Below, in pieces: positions 1 to 8,309 of a stretch of 35,445 nucleotides of DNA. Positions within the stretch are counted from its first letter, which is position 1. Every line of letters begins with the position of its first letter. Source of the stretch: Myxococcota bacterium. Lineage in GTDB: Bacteria > Myxococcota_A > UBA9160 > UBA6930. The notes below the pieces were generated by a model, which worked only from the letters and a program-made list of their open reading frames with translations, had not been told where the DNA came from and did no database searches. The stretch is from contig JASJCN010000038.1 in NCBI GenBank assembly GCA_030065975.1, positions 1 to 35,445 of the forward strand, read 5' to 3'. The position numbers and the translations under genes were made by a program.

Positions 1-26
1 GCGCCGCCGGCTCGATCGCGGCCGCC

Positions 27-653
27 TCAGGCAGGGTCGGCCTCGCTCGCGCGGTCGACCAGGCGTCGCAGCCCCTCGAGCCGGCTCTTCTCCTCCGAGG
101 CATCGGGTTGGAGCAGAGCCAGCACCAGGATGCCGTCGAGCGCCGCCACCAGGGCCTGCGCTTGCTGCCGTGCGGGGCCTTGCCCGTGGCCGATCTCCAG
201 GAGCGCCCGCTCGAGCTCGCCTTCGAAGCGCGCGTGCAGGCGGAACACGGGCGCCATCAGCAGCGAGGCCGCGGTCTCCGATCCGACCAGCCAGCCCACC
301 AGGGTGCGGATCGTCTCCCGATGGTCGGTCACCGTGTTCTGGTAGATGTCGACCAGCGAGTGCAGCCGGGCCACGGCCTGGCCCTCGGCGAGCTCGGCGT
401 CGAGCAGCGCCTCGAAGGGCCGGAGGATGCGGTGGAAGGCCTCGCGGAAGAGCCCTTCCTTGTCATTGAAGTGCCAGAACGCCGCCGAGGTGCTCACGCC
501 CGCGCGGCTCGCGATGGCCGCCACGCTGGTGCCCTCGTAGCCCCGGCTCGCGAACAGCTCGACGGCCGCCTGGATGATCCGCTCCTGGGTCTCTTCCTTG
601 TCGCGCCGGCGGGGCGCCCCCGCGCGGCCTCCGGCCGAGCCTTCGTCGCTCAT
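27..653 (-). CDS. TetR/AcrR family transcriptional regulator
   Basis: N-terminal HTH TQERIIQAAVELFASRGYEGTSVAAIASRAGVSTSAAFWHFNDKEGLFREAF is typical of TetR. Confidence 0.93.
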   Translation of the reverse strand: MSDEGSAGGRAGAPRRRDKEETQERIIQAAVELFASRGYEGTSVAAIASRAGVSTSAAFWHFNDKEGLFREAFHRILRPFEALLDAELAEGQAVARLHSLVDIYQNTVTDHRETIRTLVGWLVGSETAASLLMAPVFRLHARFEGELERALLEIGHGQGPARQQAQALVAALDGILVLALLQPDASEEKSRLEGLRRLVDRASEADPA

Positions 654-733
654 GCCAACCCCCGCAGCGCGCAGCTCATGCCACCCCCACGCAGCGCGCA
701 GCTCATGCCACCCCCACGCGGCGCGCAGCTCAT
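650..733 (-). CDS. Candidate 27-aa repeat peptide MSCAPRGGG-MSCALRGGG-MSCALRGLA, ATGA-coupled at both ends
   Basis: ATG 733-731 overlaps the stop of the upstream gene (TGA 732-730); its own stop TGA 652-650 overlaps the TetR ATG 653-651; read directly from sequence. Confidence 0.45.
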   Translation of the reverse strand: MSCAPRGGGMSCALRGGGMSCALRGLA

Positions 734-744
734 GCCACCCCCCG
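664..744. repeat. 27-bp tandem repeat, 3 copies (first two identical)
   Basis: gcagcgcgcagctcatgccacccccac at 664-690 and 691-717; near-identical copy at 718-744. Confidence 0.95.
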
Positions 745-1605
745 CACGCCGAGCCAGGTGCCCGCCGCGATCGCCAGGCGCCGGCGTCGCGACAGCCGCA
801 GCGACTCGCCCAGACACGGGAAGCCCCGGGACTGCAAGGTGTCCAGCAGGTCGCGATAGATGGCGCCCATGGCGTGAGCCGGGCGCAACGAGCGGCGCGC
901 CGCGTCGGGAAGCGCGCGGTGGGCCCGCTCGTAGCGGATGCGCGCCCGCTCGGCGTAGAGGGCGAGCAGCAGCCGCACCTCCTCGGTCATGCGCCGCTCG
1001 AGCAGCAGCTCGGGGTCCACGCCCAGGCGGTCGAGGTCCTCGCGCGCCAGGTAGATGCGGCCACTGGCGGCATCCTCGCCGACGTCGCGCAGCACGTTGG
1101 TGAGCTGCACGGCGATCCCGAGATCGGTCGCATAGCGTCGCACCGCCTCGTCCTCGAAGCCGCGGATGCCCACGATGATCAGCCCCACCGTCGATGCCAC
1201 CCGGTAGCAATAGCGCTCGAGATCCTCGAAGCGTTCGATCCGACCCCCCGTCAGATCGAATTCGACGCCGTCGAGGAGCTCGTCGAAGAAACGCTGCGGA
1301 ATCGGGAAGCGCGAGACCGCGTCGCCGAGGGCGATTCCCACCGGACTCTCGGACTTCCCGAGGTAGGCGTCGACGAGCTCCGCTCGCCACCGCGAGAGGA
1401 TCGCCCCGCGATCTCCGCGGATGGCCGGATCGTCGGCGATGTCGTCGGCCATCCGGCAGAACGCGTAGACGGCGTGGAGTGCGCGCCGCTGCTCCTGCGG
1501 GAACAGCCAGAATGCGGCGAGGAAGCTCGAGCCGCTGGCGCGCGTCACGCCCGCGCAGTGGGCGTAGGCCTGCTCGATGGAGAGCGGTGCGGCCGGCTCA
1601 GCCAC
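730..1605 (-). CDS. Squalene/phytoene synthase family protein (HpnC/HpnD/CrtB-like)
   Basis: Asp-rich motifs FCRMADDIADD and NVLRDVGEDAASGRIYLAREDL; GTG start at 1605 overlaps the dxs stop by 8 bp. Confidence 0.9.
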   Translation of the reverse strand: MAEPAAPLSIEQAYAHCAGVTRASGSSFLAAFWLFPQEQRRALHAVYAFCRMADDIADDPAIRGDRGAILSRWRAELVDAYLGKSESPVGIALGDAVSRFPIPQRFFDELLDGVEFDLTGGRIERFEDLERYCYRVASTVGLIIVGIRGFEDEAVRRYATDLGIAVQLTNVLRDVGEDAASGRIYLAREDLDRLGVDPELLLERRMTEEVRLLLALYAERARIRYERAHRALPDAARRSLRPAHAMGAIYRDLLDTLQSRGFPCLGESLRLSRRRRLAIAAGTWLGVRGVA

Positions 1606-3457
1606 GCGTCCCTCCTTCGAGCCAGGCTCGGGCTGCGCGAAGGATCCCGTCCGCGTCGATGCCGGCCGCAGCCGCCTGGGCGTCCTGGGCAGCGTGATCG
1701 ACGAAGGCGTCGTGCTGGCCGAGACGCCGCACGGGGACCGGCGGTGCGCCGTTTCCGGCATCGGCGAGCGCCTCGAGCACCGCACTCCCGAGCCCGCCGG
1801 CCAGGCCGTGGTCCTCGACCGTGAGGATGCGTCCGCACTGCTCGCCCATCCGCCGGATCAGGCTCGCGTCGAGGGGCTTCACGAAGCGCGCATCGATCAC
1901 GCCCGCTTCGATGCCCTCGGAGGCCAGACGTTCCGCTGCTTCGAGCGCCGGCAACACCGTCTTTCCCACGGCGACGACGGCAAGGTCCGAGCCTTCGCGC
2001 AGACACTCGCCGCGGCCGATCGGGAGCGGCTTGGGATCGGGCTCGAGGGCCACTCCGGGCGCCGCGCCGCGCGGGTAGCGGACCGCGAAGGGCAGGCCCG
2101 AGTCGACGGCCGCCGCGAGCAGCCCGCGGAGATCGTTCTCGTCCCGGGGCGCCGCCACGCAGAACCCCGGGATCATCCTCAGGTAGGCGAGATCGAGGAG
2201 CCCGTGATGGGTCGGGCCGTCGGCACCGACGAATCCCGCGCGGTCGATCGCGAAGGTCACGGGCAGCCCCTGCAGGGCGACGTCGTGCACCAGCTGGTCG
2301 AAGCCCCGCTGCAGGAACGACGAGTAGATCGCGCACACCGGCCGCAGCCCCTCGGCCGCGAGCCCGGCCGCGAACGTGACCGCGTGCTGCTCGGCGATGC
2401 CGACGTCGTAGACGCGATCGGGGTGGCGCGCCGCGAAGCGATCGAGCCCGGTGCCGTCGGGCATCGCGGCCGTGAGCGCCACCACGCGTTCGTCGCGATC
2501 GGCGAGATCCGCGAGCGCGTCGGCGAACGCCGCGGTCCAGCTCGGCGGCGAGGCGGACTTCACGCGCTCCCCCGTCTCGCGCTCGAACCGGGCCGTCGCG
2601 TGCCAGCGATACGGGTCGGCCTCGGCCGGCTCGAAGCCCTTGCCTTTGCGGGTCCGCACGTGCAGCAGGGTCGGCTCGGGCGCGTCCCGGAGCGCGCGCA
2701 CCGCCTCGAGCAGCGCGGGCAGATCGTGCCCGTCCACGGGCCCGCGGTACGCCACGCCGAGCGCCCGCGCGTAGTCGGCCACGCGTCCCGAGCGGTTCAG
2801 CCCGCCGACGTTGGGCGCGATCGACATGCCGTTGTCGTTGAACACGATGCGCACCGGCGTCCGCAGATCGCCGGCGTGGTTCAGGGCCTCGAAGGACATG
2901 CCCGCGGTGGCGGCGCCGTCGCCGATCACGGCCACGGCCTGGCGCCCCGACCCCGCGCGGCGCGCCGCCTCGGCCATCCCGAGGGCCGCCGAGACCGACG
3001 TGCCCGCGTGGCCGGCCCCGAACGCGTCGAAGGCGCTCTCCGTCCGACGCAGGAAGCCGGCCGGGCCGTCGGCGTGCTTGATGCGACGCAGGGCCTCCCG
3101 ACGTCCCGTCAGGACCTTGTGCCCGTACGCCTGGTGCCCGACGTCCCAGACGATGCGATCGTCTGGCGTGTCGAAGACGTGGTGCAGTGCAACGGTGAGC
3201 TCGACCGTGCCGAGACTCCCCGCGAAGTGGCCCCCGATTTCCGAGCCCACGTCGATCAGGTGGTCGCGCAGCTCCCGCGCGACCTGACGGAGCTCGTCGT
3301 CACGGAGTGTGCGAAGTCGGGCCGGATCCTCGATCGTCGACAGAAGGCGCAGGGTCGTCCCCCCAGACAAGCAGTGCGTCCCTGCACGAGCGCCAGGGTC
3401 GCCCCTCCTGCGACTCGTGCGTGCGGGATGATCGCGACTGCCTCCGGAGCGCGGCAA
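1598..3457 (-). CDS. dxs: 1-deoxy-D-xylulose-5-phosphate synthase
   Basis: GHAGTSVSAALGMAEAARR, AVIGDGAATAGMSFEALNHAG, DVGIAEQHAVTFAAGLAAEG; only TTG starts available (3457, or more likely about 3370). Confidence 0.95.
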   Translation of the reverse strand: MPRSGGSRDHPARTSRRRGDPGARAGTHCLSGGTTLRLLSTIEDPARLRTLRDDELRQVARELRDHLIDVGSEIGGHFAGSLGTVELTVALHHVFDTPDDRIVWDVGHQAYGHKVLTGRREALRRIKHADGPAGFLRRTESAFDAFGAGHAGTSVSAALGMAEAARRAGSGRQAVAVIGDGAATAGMSFEALNHAGDLRTPVRIVFNDNGMSIAPNVGGLNRSGRVADYARALGVAYRGPVDGHDLPALLEAVRALRDAPEPTLLHVRTRKGKGFEPAEADPYRWHATARFERETGERVKSASPPSWTAAFADALADLADRDERVVALTAAMPDGTGLDRFAARHPDRVYDVGIAEQHAVTFAAGLAAEGLRPVCAIYSSFLQRGFDQLVHDVALQGLPVTFAIDRAGFVGADGPTHHGLLDLAYLRMIPGFCVAAPRDENDLRGLLAAAVDSGLPFAVRYPRGAAPGVALEPDPKPLPIGRGECLREGSDLAVVAVGKTVLPALEAAERLASEGIEAGVIDARFVKPLDASLIRRMGEQCGRILTVEDHGLAGGLGSAVLEALADAGNGAPPVPVRRLGQHDAFVDHAAQDAQAAAAGIDADGILRAARAWLEGGTRG

Positions 3458-3463
3458 GCAAAA

Positions 3464-3495
3464 CTACTGACCGAAGCGGGCCGAACGGTCAGTAG
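3464..3495 (-). terminator. 10-bp perfect inverted repeat followed by TTTT on the minus strand (terminator or operator)
   Basis: ctactgaccg (3464-3473) / cggtcagtag (3486-3495), 12-nt loop; minus strand continues TTTTGCTTGCC. Confidence 0.45.
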
Positions 3496-3579
3496 CCGCG
3501 GTCCGTAGCCGCGACGCGGGCCTGCCGGTCGAACGAGTCCGGTCGAACGGGTCCGTCGACCGGTTGCCTGGACGCGCGG

Positions 3580-3732
3580 CTAGCGAGGGACGTGCGACTC
3601 GCCGGCTTCGGGCTGCGCCATCGCCTGCTCGAGCAGGCGGTCGTCGAGGCCGAAGTGGTCACACGTGAGCCATCCGAGGATCAGGATCGCGAACGCGATG
3701 CCCTGGGCCGGGGTGACGATCGTGGCGTTCAT
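3580..3732 (-). CDS. Small hydrophobic 50-aa protein MNATIVTPAQGIAFAILILGWLTCDHFGLDDRLLEQAMAQPEAGESHVPR
   Basis: ATG 3732 with upstream GGGAGG, stop TAG 3582-3580, fills an intergenic gap, one predicted TM segment; below the ORF-track length cutoff. Confidence 0.55.
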   Translation of the reverse strand: MNATIVTPAQGIAFAILILGWLTCDHFGLDDRLLEQAMAQPEAGESHVPR

Positions 3733-3751
3733 GCCTCCCGGATCGGAAGGA

Positions 3752-4399
3752 CTAGCGGGGCGCTTGAGGCAGCTCCGGGCTCGGCTCGGGTGGGCGAGGC
3801 AGGCCGGGACGCAGCTCCACGTCGATCACCTCGATGCCCCGGGGCTCGATCACGACCCTTGCGGCGCGCGCGTCGTCCTCCGGGCCGCGGAGCGGTGCCA
3901 CGACCACCCGATACGTCCCCGGCGTGAGAGGCAGATCTCGATCGTCGCCCCTCGTCGTGAAGCGAGCCACCGTCTGCCCCTTCTCGTCCTGCACCTCGAC
4001 GCGGGCGTCCACCGGCTCGGAGCGAAGCGTGGCCCGCAGGTTCAGCACTCCCGTCACGAAGTCGTGCTCGAGCCGCACCTCGTCGCCCGGAGCGAGGCGG
4101 ACCTCGTCGAAGAACCGATCGACCTCCCCGTGGAGCTCGAGCGCCCGGACGTGAAGGCTCGCGACGCCCGGCCTCACCGAGAGGCGGGTCGCGCCCGCAC
4201 CGGGTGCGACCCCGGCCTCCGCCAGCGTCGTGCCGCTCTCCGGGTCGAGGACGACCACCCGAGCCCGCGTCGGCTCGCCGTTGTGCGTCACCCGGAGCTC
4301 GATCCGCGCGTTCGACTCGGCGTGGGTCGGCGGGGGCCATCCCGACGGGAGCAGCGCCAGGACGAGGGCGGTGACGCGGACGAGGCCGCAGCCCTTCAC
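3752..4399 (-). CDS. Secreted protein with signal peptide and repeated beta-sandwich (PEGA/CarboxypepD_reg-like) modules
   Basis: VTALVLALLPSGWPPPTHA signal; RVVVLDPESGTTLAEAG..., RVEVQDEKGQTVARFTTRGDDRDLPLTPGTYRVVV; GTG start overlaps the GST stop (GTGA 4399-4396). Confidence 0.6.
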   Translation of the reverse strand: MKGCGLVRVTALVLALLPSGWPPPTHAESNARIELRVTHNGEPTRARVVVLDPESGTTLAEAGVAPGAGATRLSVRPGVASLHVRALELHGEVDRFFDEVRLAPGDEVRLEHDFVTGVLNLRATLRSEPVDARVEVQDEKGQTVARFTTRGDDRDLPLTPGTYRVVVAPLRGPEDDARAARVVIEPRGIEVIDVELRPGLPRPPEPSPELPQAPR

Positions 4400-5412
4400 G
4401 CAGCCGGTTCGCCGTCGAGGGCGGCGCGCAGGGCGGGATCTGCCGCCTTGGCCTCGCGCAGACGCCGGCTCCCATACTCGACGATCGGGTGGGCGTGGCC
4501 CGCGATCGCGAGGGCGTAGGCCGGGCGCGCCCGCAGGGCCTCCCAGTAGGCGGCGCAACGCGGGCGCCGCCCGTCCGCGAGGAAGACGTCGAGGCTGTCG
4601 ACCTGCACCAGACGCTCGAAGATCACGAGCCAGGAGACGTCGGCCAGGCTGAAGAACGAGCCGAGGATCCACGGGCCGCCGCCCTCCTCGAGGCGCGCCT
4701 CGAGGGCATCGAGATGCTCGCCCATCTGCCTGCGGCTCTTGCGATGCACGGCCATGAGCGGGGCGAGGCGCGGGATGCCACGCACGCCGCGCAGCTTGAG
4801 CGCGAGGAAGAGCAGGGGCCGGCGCTTGTCGAAGTGGAAGAGCAGCCCCTCGATCACGCGCCAGGCAGGGATCCGCTCCATCATCGTCGCGAAGATCGGA
4901 AGCGTCAGACCGGGAACCGCATTGCCCGCGCTGAGGTCGCCCTCGTTGATCGGATCCCCGGTGAGCGACGAGCGATCCACCCACGCCTCCATCTGCTCGC
5001 GCGCCGCCGGATCGTCCGGGATCAGCCCCGGATGCGAGCCCGGCGCATGCTCCGCGGCATAGCGGATCTGCTCGTGGGACTCGTAGACGGGGTGTCCCTT
5101 GTGGACCAGCACCGGAACCGTGCCGGCGGGATTCACGCGCAGGAAGCCGGCGCGGATGTTCTCGTAGGCGCCGGTCTCGATCAGGTCGACGGGATGGCTG
5201 CGGTAGGGGAGCCCGAGCTCCGCGAGGCAGAGCCTCGACTTCATCGAGCAGAGCGAGAAGGCGTTGTGATACAGCTCGAATTCCTGCTCGTAAGGGACCG
5301 AAACGGCATCGCAAAGCCCGGGAGCCACGGGGTGGCGGCGGCGCCTGCGGCTCTCGGCGAGCCAGGCGAGGCCGCCGCCTAGAAGGATGGAGAGCGCGAT
5401 CCAGGAGATCAT
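4396..5412 (-). CDS. Glutathione S-transferase family protein with N-terminal membrane anchor
   Basis: MISWIALSILLGGGLAWLAES TM, then FELYHNAFSLCSMKSRLCLAELGLPYRSHPVDL...VNPAGTVPVLVHKGHPVYESHEQIRY thioredoxin-fold N-domain and GST C-domain. Confidence 0.85.
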   Translation of the reverse strand: MISWIALSILLGGGLAWLAESRRRRRHPVAPGLCDAVSVPYEQEFELYHNAFSLCSMKSRLCLAELGLPYRSHPVDLIETGAYENIRAGFLRVNPAGTVPVLVHKGHPVYESHEQIRYAAEHAPGSHPGLIPDDPAAREQMEAWVDRSSLTGDPINEGDLSAGNAVPGLTLPIFATMMERIPAWRVIEGLLFHFDKRRPLLFLALKLRGVRGIPRLAPLMAVHRKSRRQMGEHLDALEARLEEGGGPWILGSFFSLADVSWLVIFERLVQVDSLDVFLADGRRPRCAAYWEALRARPAYALAIAGHAHPIVEYGSRRLREAKAADPALRAALDGEPAA

Positions 5413-5537
5413 CGCGGGAATTTAGTCGATCGAACAATCCGGCGCACGTCGAGCCCGATCTGGCGGCCTTCGGCCATGTCCGGACGGCGGCGTCCCCGGC
5501 CCTCGACCGGGCCCGGAGCCTGCACTACACAGGGCTC

Positions 5538-7157
5538 ATGAGTCTACGAGGCACCGGTTCCGGCGGATCCATCCAACGTCTGATCGAGGGCGTGCAAGTC
5601 CTCGGAGGGGCGGGCTTCCTGAGCCCGAGCTTCCTCACGAGCCTGGCGCCGGCGGCGCGCAAGTACGGCTCGACGGCGGCGGCCGGCTTCCACGCCGCAG
5701 CGTCCCGCACCCCGAAGCGGATCGCGCTGATCGACGACGAGGGCGAGCTGACCTTCGAGGAGGTCGAGCGGGACAGCAACGCGATCGCCCACGAGCTGCG
5801 CAAGGCGGGCGTGGACGCGGGCGAAGCAGTGGGCCTGTTCGCGCGCAACCACCGCGGCTTCGTGCTCGCGCAGGTCGCCCTGGACAAGCTCGGCGCGAAC
5901 ACGCTGCTGCTGAACACCGGCTTCGCGTCGCCGCAGCTGCGAGAGGTCTGCGAGCGCGAGGGCACCCGGGTCATCCTCTACGACGAAGAGTTCAGCTCCA
6001 TCGTCGAGGGCGGAGCTTCGGAGCTCACCCGCTTCGTGACGCACTCGGAAGGCGAGGTGAGCGAGACCACCCTCGCGGATCTGGCGAAACGGGGCGACAC
6101 GGCCCCCCTCGAGGCGCCGGCCAAGCAGGGCCGCACCACCATCCTCACCTCCGGAACCACGGGGACGCCCAAGGGAGCCCAGCGCACCCTGAAGCGCACC
6201 AGCATGGAGACCCTGATCGGGATCTTCGGCCGCATGCCGCTCCGGACCGGGACGCGCACCCTGATCTCGGCCCCGACCTTCCACTCCTGGGGCGGCTTCC
6301 ATCTCCTGATGGGCGCCCAGCTCGGCAGCACGATCTGCCTGCGCCGCCGCTTCGATCCCGAGGATGCGCTGGCCGCGATCCACGACTACCGGCCCGAGGT
6401 GCTCGCGGTCGTTCCGGTCATGATGCAGCGGATCCTGGATCTCGATGACGCGACCATCGACCGCTACGACACGTCGAGCCTCAAGATGGTGTGCGCCAGC
6501 GGCTCCGCCCTGCCGGGCGAGCTGGCCCTGCGCTGGATGGATCGCTTCGGCGACAACATCTACAACTTCTACGGCTCGACCGAGGTCGCCCAGGCCTCGA
6601 TCGCCATGCCCGACGAGCTGCGCTCGGCACCGGGGACGGCGGGGCGCCCGCCCCGCGGCGTGACCGTCCGGATCCTCGACGACAAGGGGAAGGAGGTGCC
6701 CCAGGGCACCACCGGGCGGATCTTCGTGGCCAACGACAACCAGTTCGAGGGCTACACCGGCGGCGGCAACAAGGAGGTCATCGATGGCCTGATGTCGAGC
6801 GGCGACGTCGGGCACTTCGACGAGAATGGCCTGCTCTTCGTCGACGGACGCGACGACGACATGATCATCTCCGGCGGCGAGAACGTCTTCCCCCGCGAGG
6901 TCGAGGACCTCCTCTCGGATCACGAAGGCGTGCTCGAAGCCTCGGTGATCGGCGTTCCGGACGAGCAGTTCGGCCAGCGCCTGCGCGGCTTCGTCGTGCT
7001 CAAGAGCGCGGGCGCCGTGGACGAGGCCACCCTGAAGGAGCACGTGAAGAAGAACCTGGCCCGCTACAAGGTGCCCCGGGACATCGTCTTCCTCGACGAG
7101 CTGCCCCGGAACCCCACGGGCAAGGTCCTGAAGCGCGTCCTGGCCGAGCACCCCTAG
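5538..7157 (+). CDS. AMP-dependent acyl-CoA synthetase/ligase
   Basis: TILTSGTTGTPKGAQRT, NFYGSTEVAQAS, DDDMIISGGENVFPREVEDLL, PRNPTGKVLKRVL. Confidence 0.95.
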   Translation: MSLRGTGSGGSIQRLIEGVQVLGGAGFLSPSFLTSLAPAARKYGSTAAAGFHAAASRTPKRIALIDDEGELTFEEVERDSNAIAHELRKAGVDAGEAVGLFARNHRGFVLAQVALDKLGANTLLLNTGFASPQLREVCEREGTRVILYDEEFSSIVEGGASELTRFVTHSEGEVSETTLADLAKRGDTAPLEAPAKQGRTTILTSGTTGTPKGAQRTLKRTSMETLIGIFGRMPLRTGTRTLISAPTFHSWGGFHLLMGAQLGSTICLRRRFDPEDALAAIHDYRPEVLAVVPVMMQRILDLDDATIDRYDTSSLKMVCASGSALPGELALRWMDRFGDNIYNFYGSTEVAQASIAMPDELRSAPGTAGRPPRGVTVRILDDKGKEVPQGTTGRIFVANDNQFEGYTGGGNKEVIDGLMSSGDVGHFDENGLLFVDGRDDDMIISGGENVFPREVEDLLSDHEGVLEASVIGVPDEQFGQRLRGFVVLKSAGAVDEATLKEHVKKNLARYKVPRDIVFLDELPRNPTGKVLKRVLAEHP

Positions 7158-7201
7158 ACGCTCGCGCCGCGGCTCGAGAGCGCGCCCCTTTCGGAGAGCC
7201 C

Positions 7202-8299
7202 ATGATCTGGCTGATCGGCTTGTGCCTGCTCGTCGCCACGTTGGTGGTCCTCGTGCCCCGCTTCCATCTCGCGGGCCGCGACCACGGCCACTTCGACTCC
7301 CCGCGCCCGGGCCTCATGCGTCCCGCGGCGAGCCGGGAGAGCGACGCCGTCGAGACCCGCGTGAAGGGGCTCGTCGCCAAGAAGGGCAACGCGCGCCGCG
7401 GAAGCCGGGAGGGGGTGGAGAGCTCTCGCCGCATGCTCGACTCCGTGGGCGAGGACGCCGACCTGCGCGGCGTCACCCTCGAGCCCGTGGACGCCGGCGG
7501 CGTGGCGTCGGAGTGGGTCCTGGCCGAGGGCGCCCACCCCGAGCGGCGCCTGCTCTACATCCACGGCGGCGCCTTCGTCGCCGGGAGCCCGCGCAGCCAC
7601 CGCCCGATCACGGCCGAGCTCTCGCGGCGAACCGGCTGCTCGGTGCTCTCGATCGACTACCGCCTGATGCCCGAGCACCCTCGGCTCGCCGGGATCGAGG
7701 ACACCCGCACGGCGTGCGGCTGGCTCGCGCGCAACGGGCCGCAGGGCTCGTCCGAAGCCGGGGAGCTCTTCGTGGCCGGAGACTCGGCCGGCGGCAACCT
7801 GACCCTCTCGCTGGTGGCATGGCTCCGCGACAGCGGCGCCCGCCAGGTGGACGGCGCGATCGCGCTCTCGCCCGCCACCGACTCCTGCTTCGCGAGCCCG
7901 AGCCTGCGCTCGAACATCCCGAGCGACCCGATCCTGGGCCCCGCCTTCGGCTCGCTCGAGAAGGTCCCGGAGACGATGCTGCTCTGGATGGCGTGGGCCA
8001 GCAGCCGGGTCCGGCCCAGCGATCCCCGGGTCTCGCCCCTGCGCGGCGACCTCGCGAACCTGCCGCCCATCCTCGTCCACGCGAGCGAGTCCGAGATGCT
8101 CCTCGACGACTCCGTCCGCTACGTGAACAAGGCCCGCTCCGCGGGCAGCCCCGTCGAGCTGCACGTGTGGCCCGGGATGGTCCACGTCTGGCAGATGTTC
8201 GCGGCCGACCTGCCGGAGGCCGCCGAGTCCTACGAGGCCATCGCCGACTTCGTCGCGGCCCAGGGCTCGGCCGGCAGCGAGCAGCGCCGCGCCAGCTGA
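7202..8299 (+). CDS. Alpha/beta hydrolase, HSL-like esterase, with N-terminal TM
   Basis: YIHGGAFVAGSPRSHRP oxyanion motif, GDSAGGN nucleophile elbow, N-terminal MIWLIGLCLLVATLVVLV. Confidence 0.9.
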   Translation: MIWLIGLCLLVATLVVLVPRFHLAGRDHGHFDSPRPGLMRPAASRESDAVETRVKGLVAKKGNARRGSREGVESSRRMLDSVGEDADLRGVTLEPVDAGGVASEWVLAEGAHPERRLLYIHGGAFVAGSPRSHRPITAELSRRTGCSVLSIDYRLMPEHPRLAGIEDTRTACGWLARNGPQGSSEAGELFVAGDSAGGNLTLSLVAWLRDSGARQVDGAIALSPATDSCFASPSLRSNIPSDPILGPAFGSLEKVPETMLLWMAWASSRVRPSDPRVSPLRGDLANLPPILVHASESEMLLDDSVRYVNKARSAGSPVELHVWPGMVHVWQMFAADLPEAAESYEAIADFVAAQGSAGSEQRRAS

Positions 8300-8309
8300 T
8301 CGCGCTGCC

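Noticed and set aside
664-744. Possible CRISPR-like repeat
   Set aside because: Units are directly adjacent without spacers and coding-compatible; a simple tandem duplication
734-1390. Upstream part of ORF 650..1390 (-)
   Set aside because: Arg/Pro-rich shadow frame of the synthase gene; only its last 27 codons are retained as the repeat peptide
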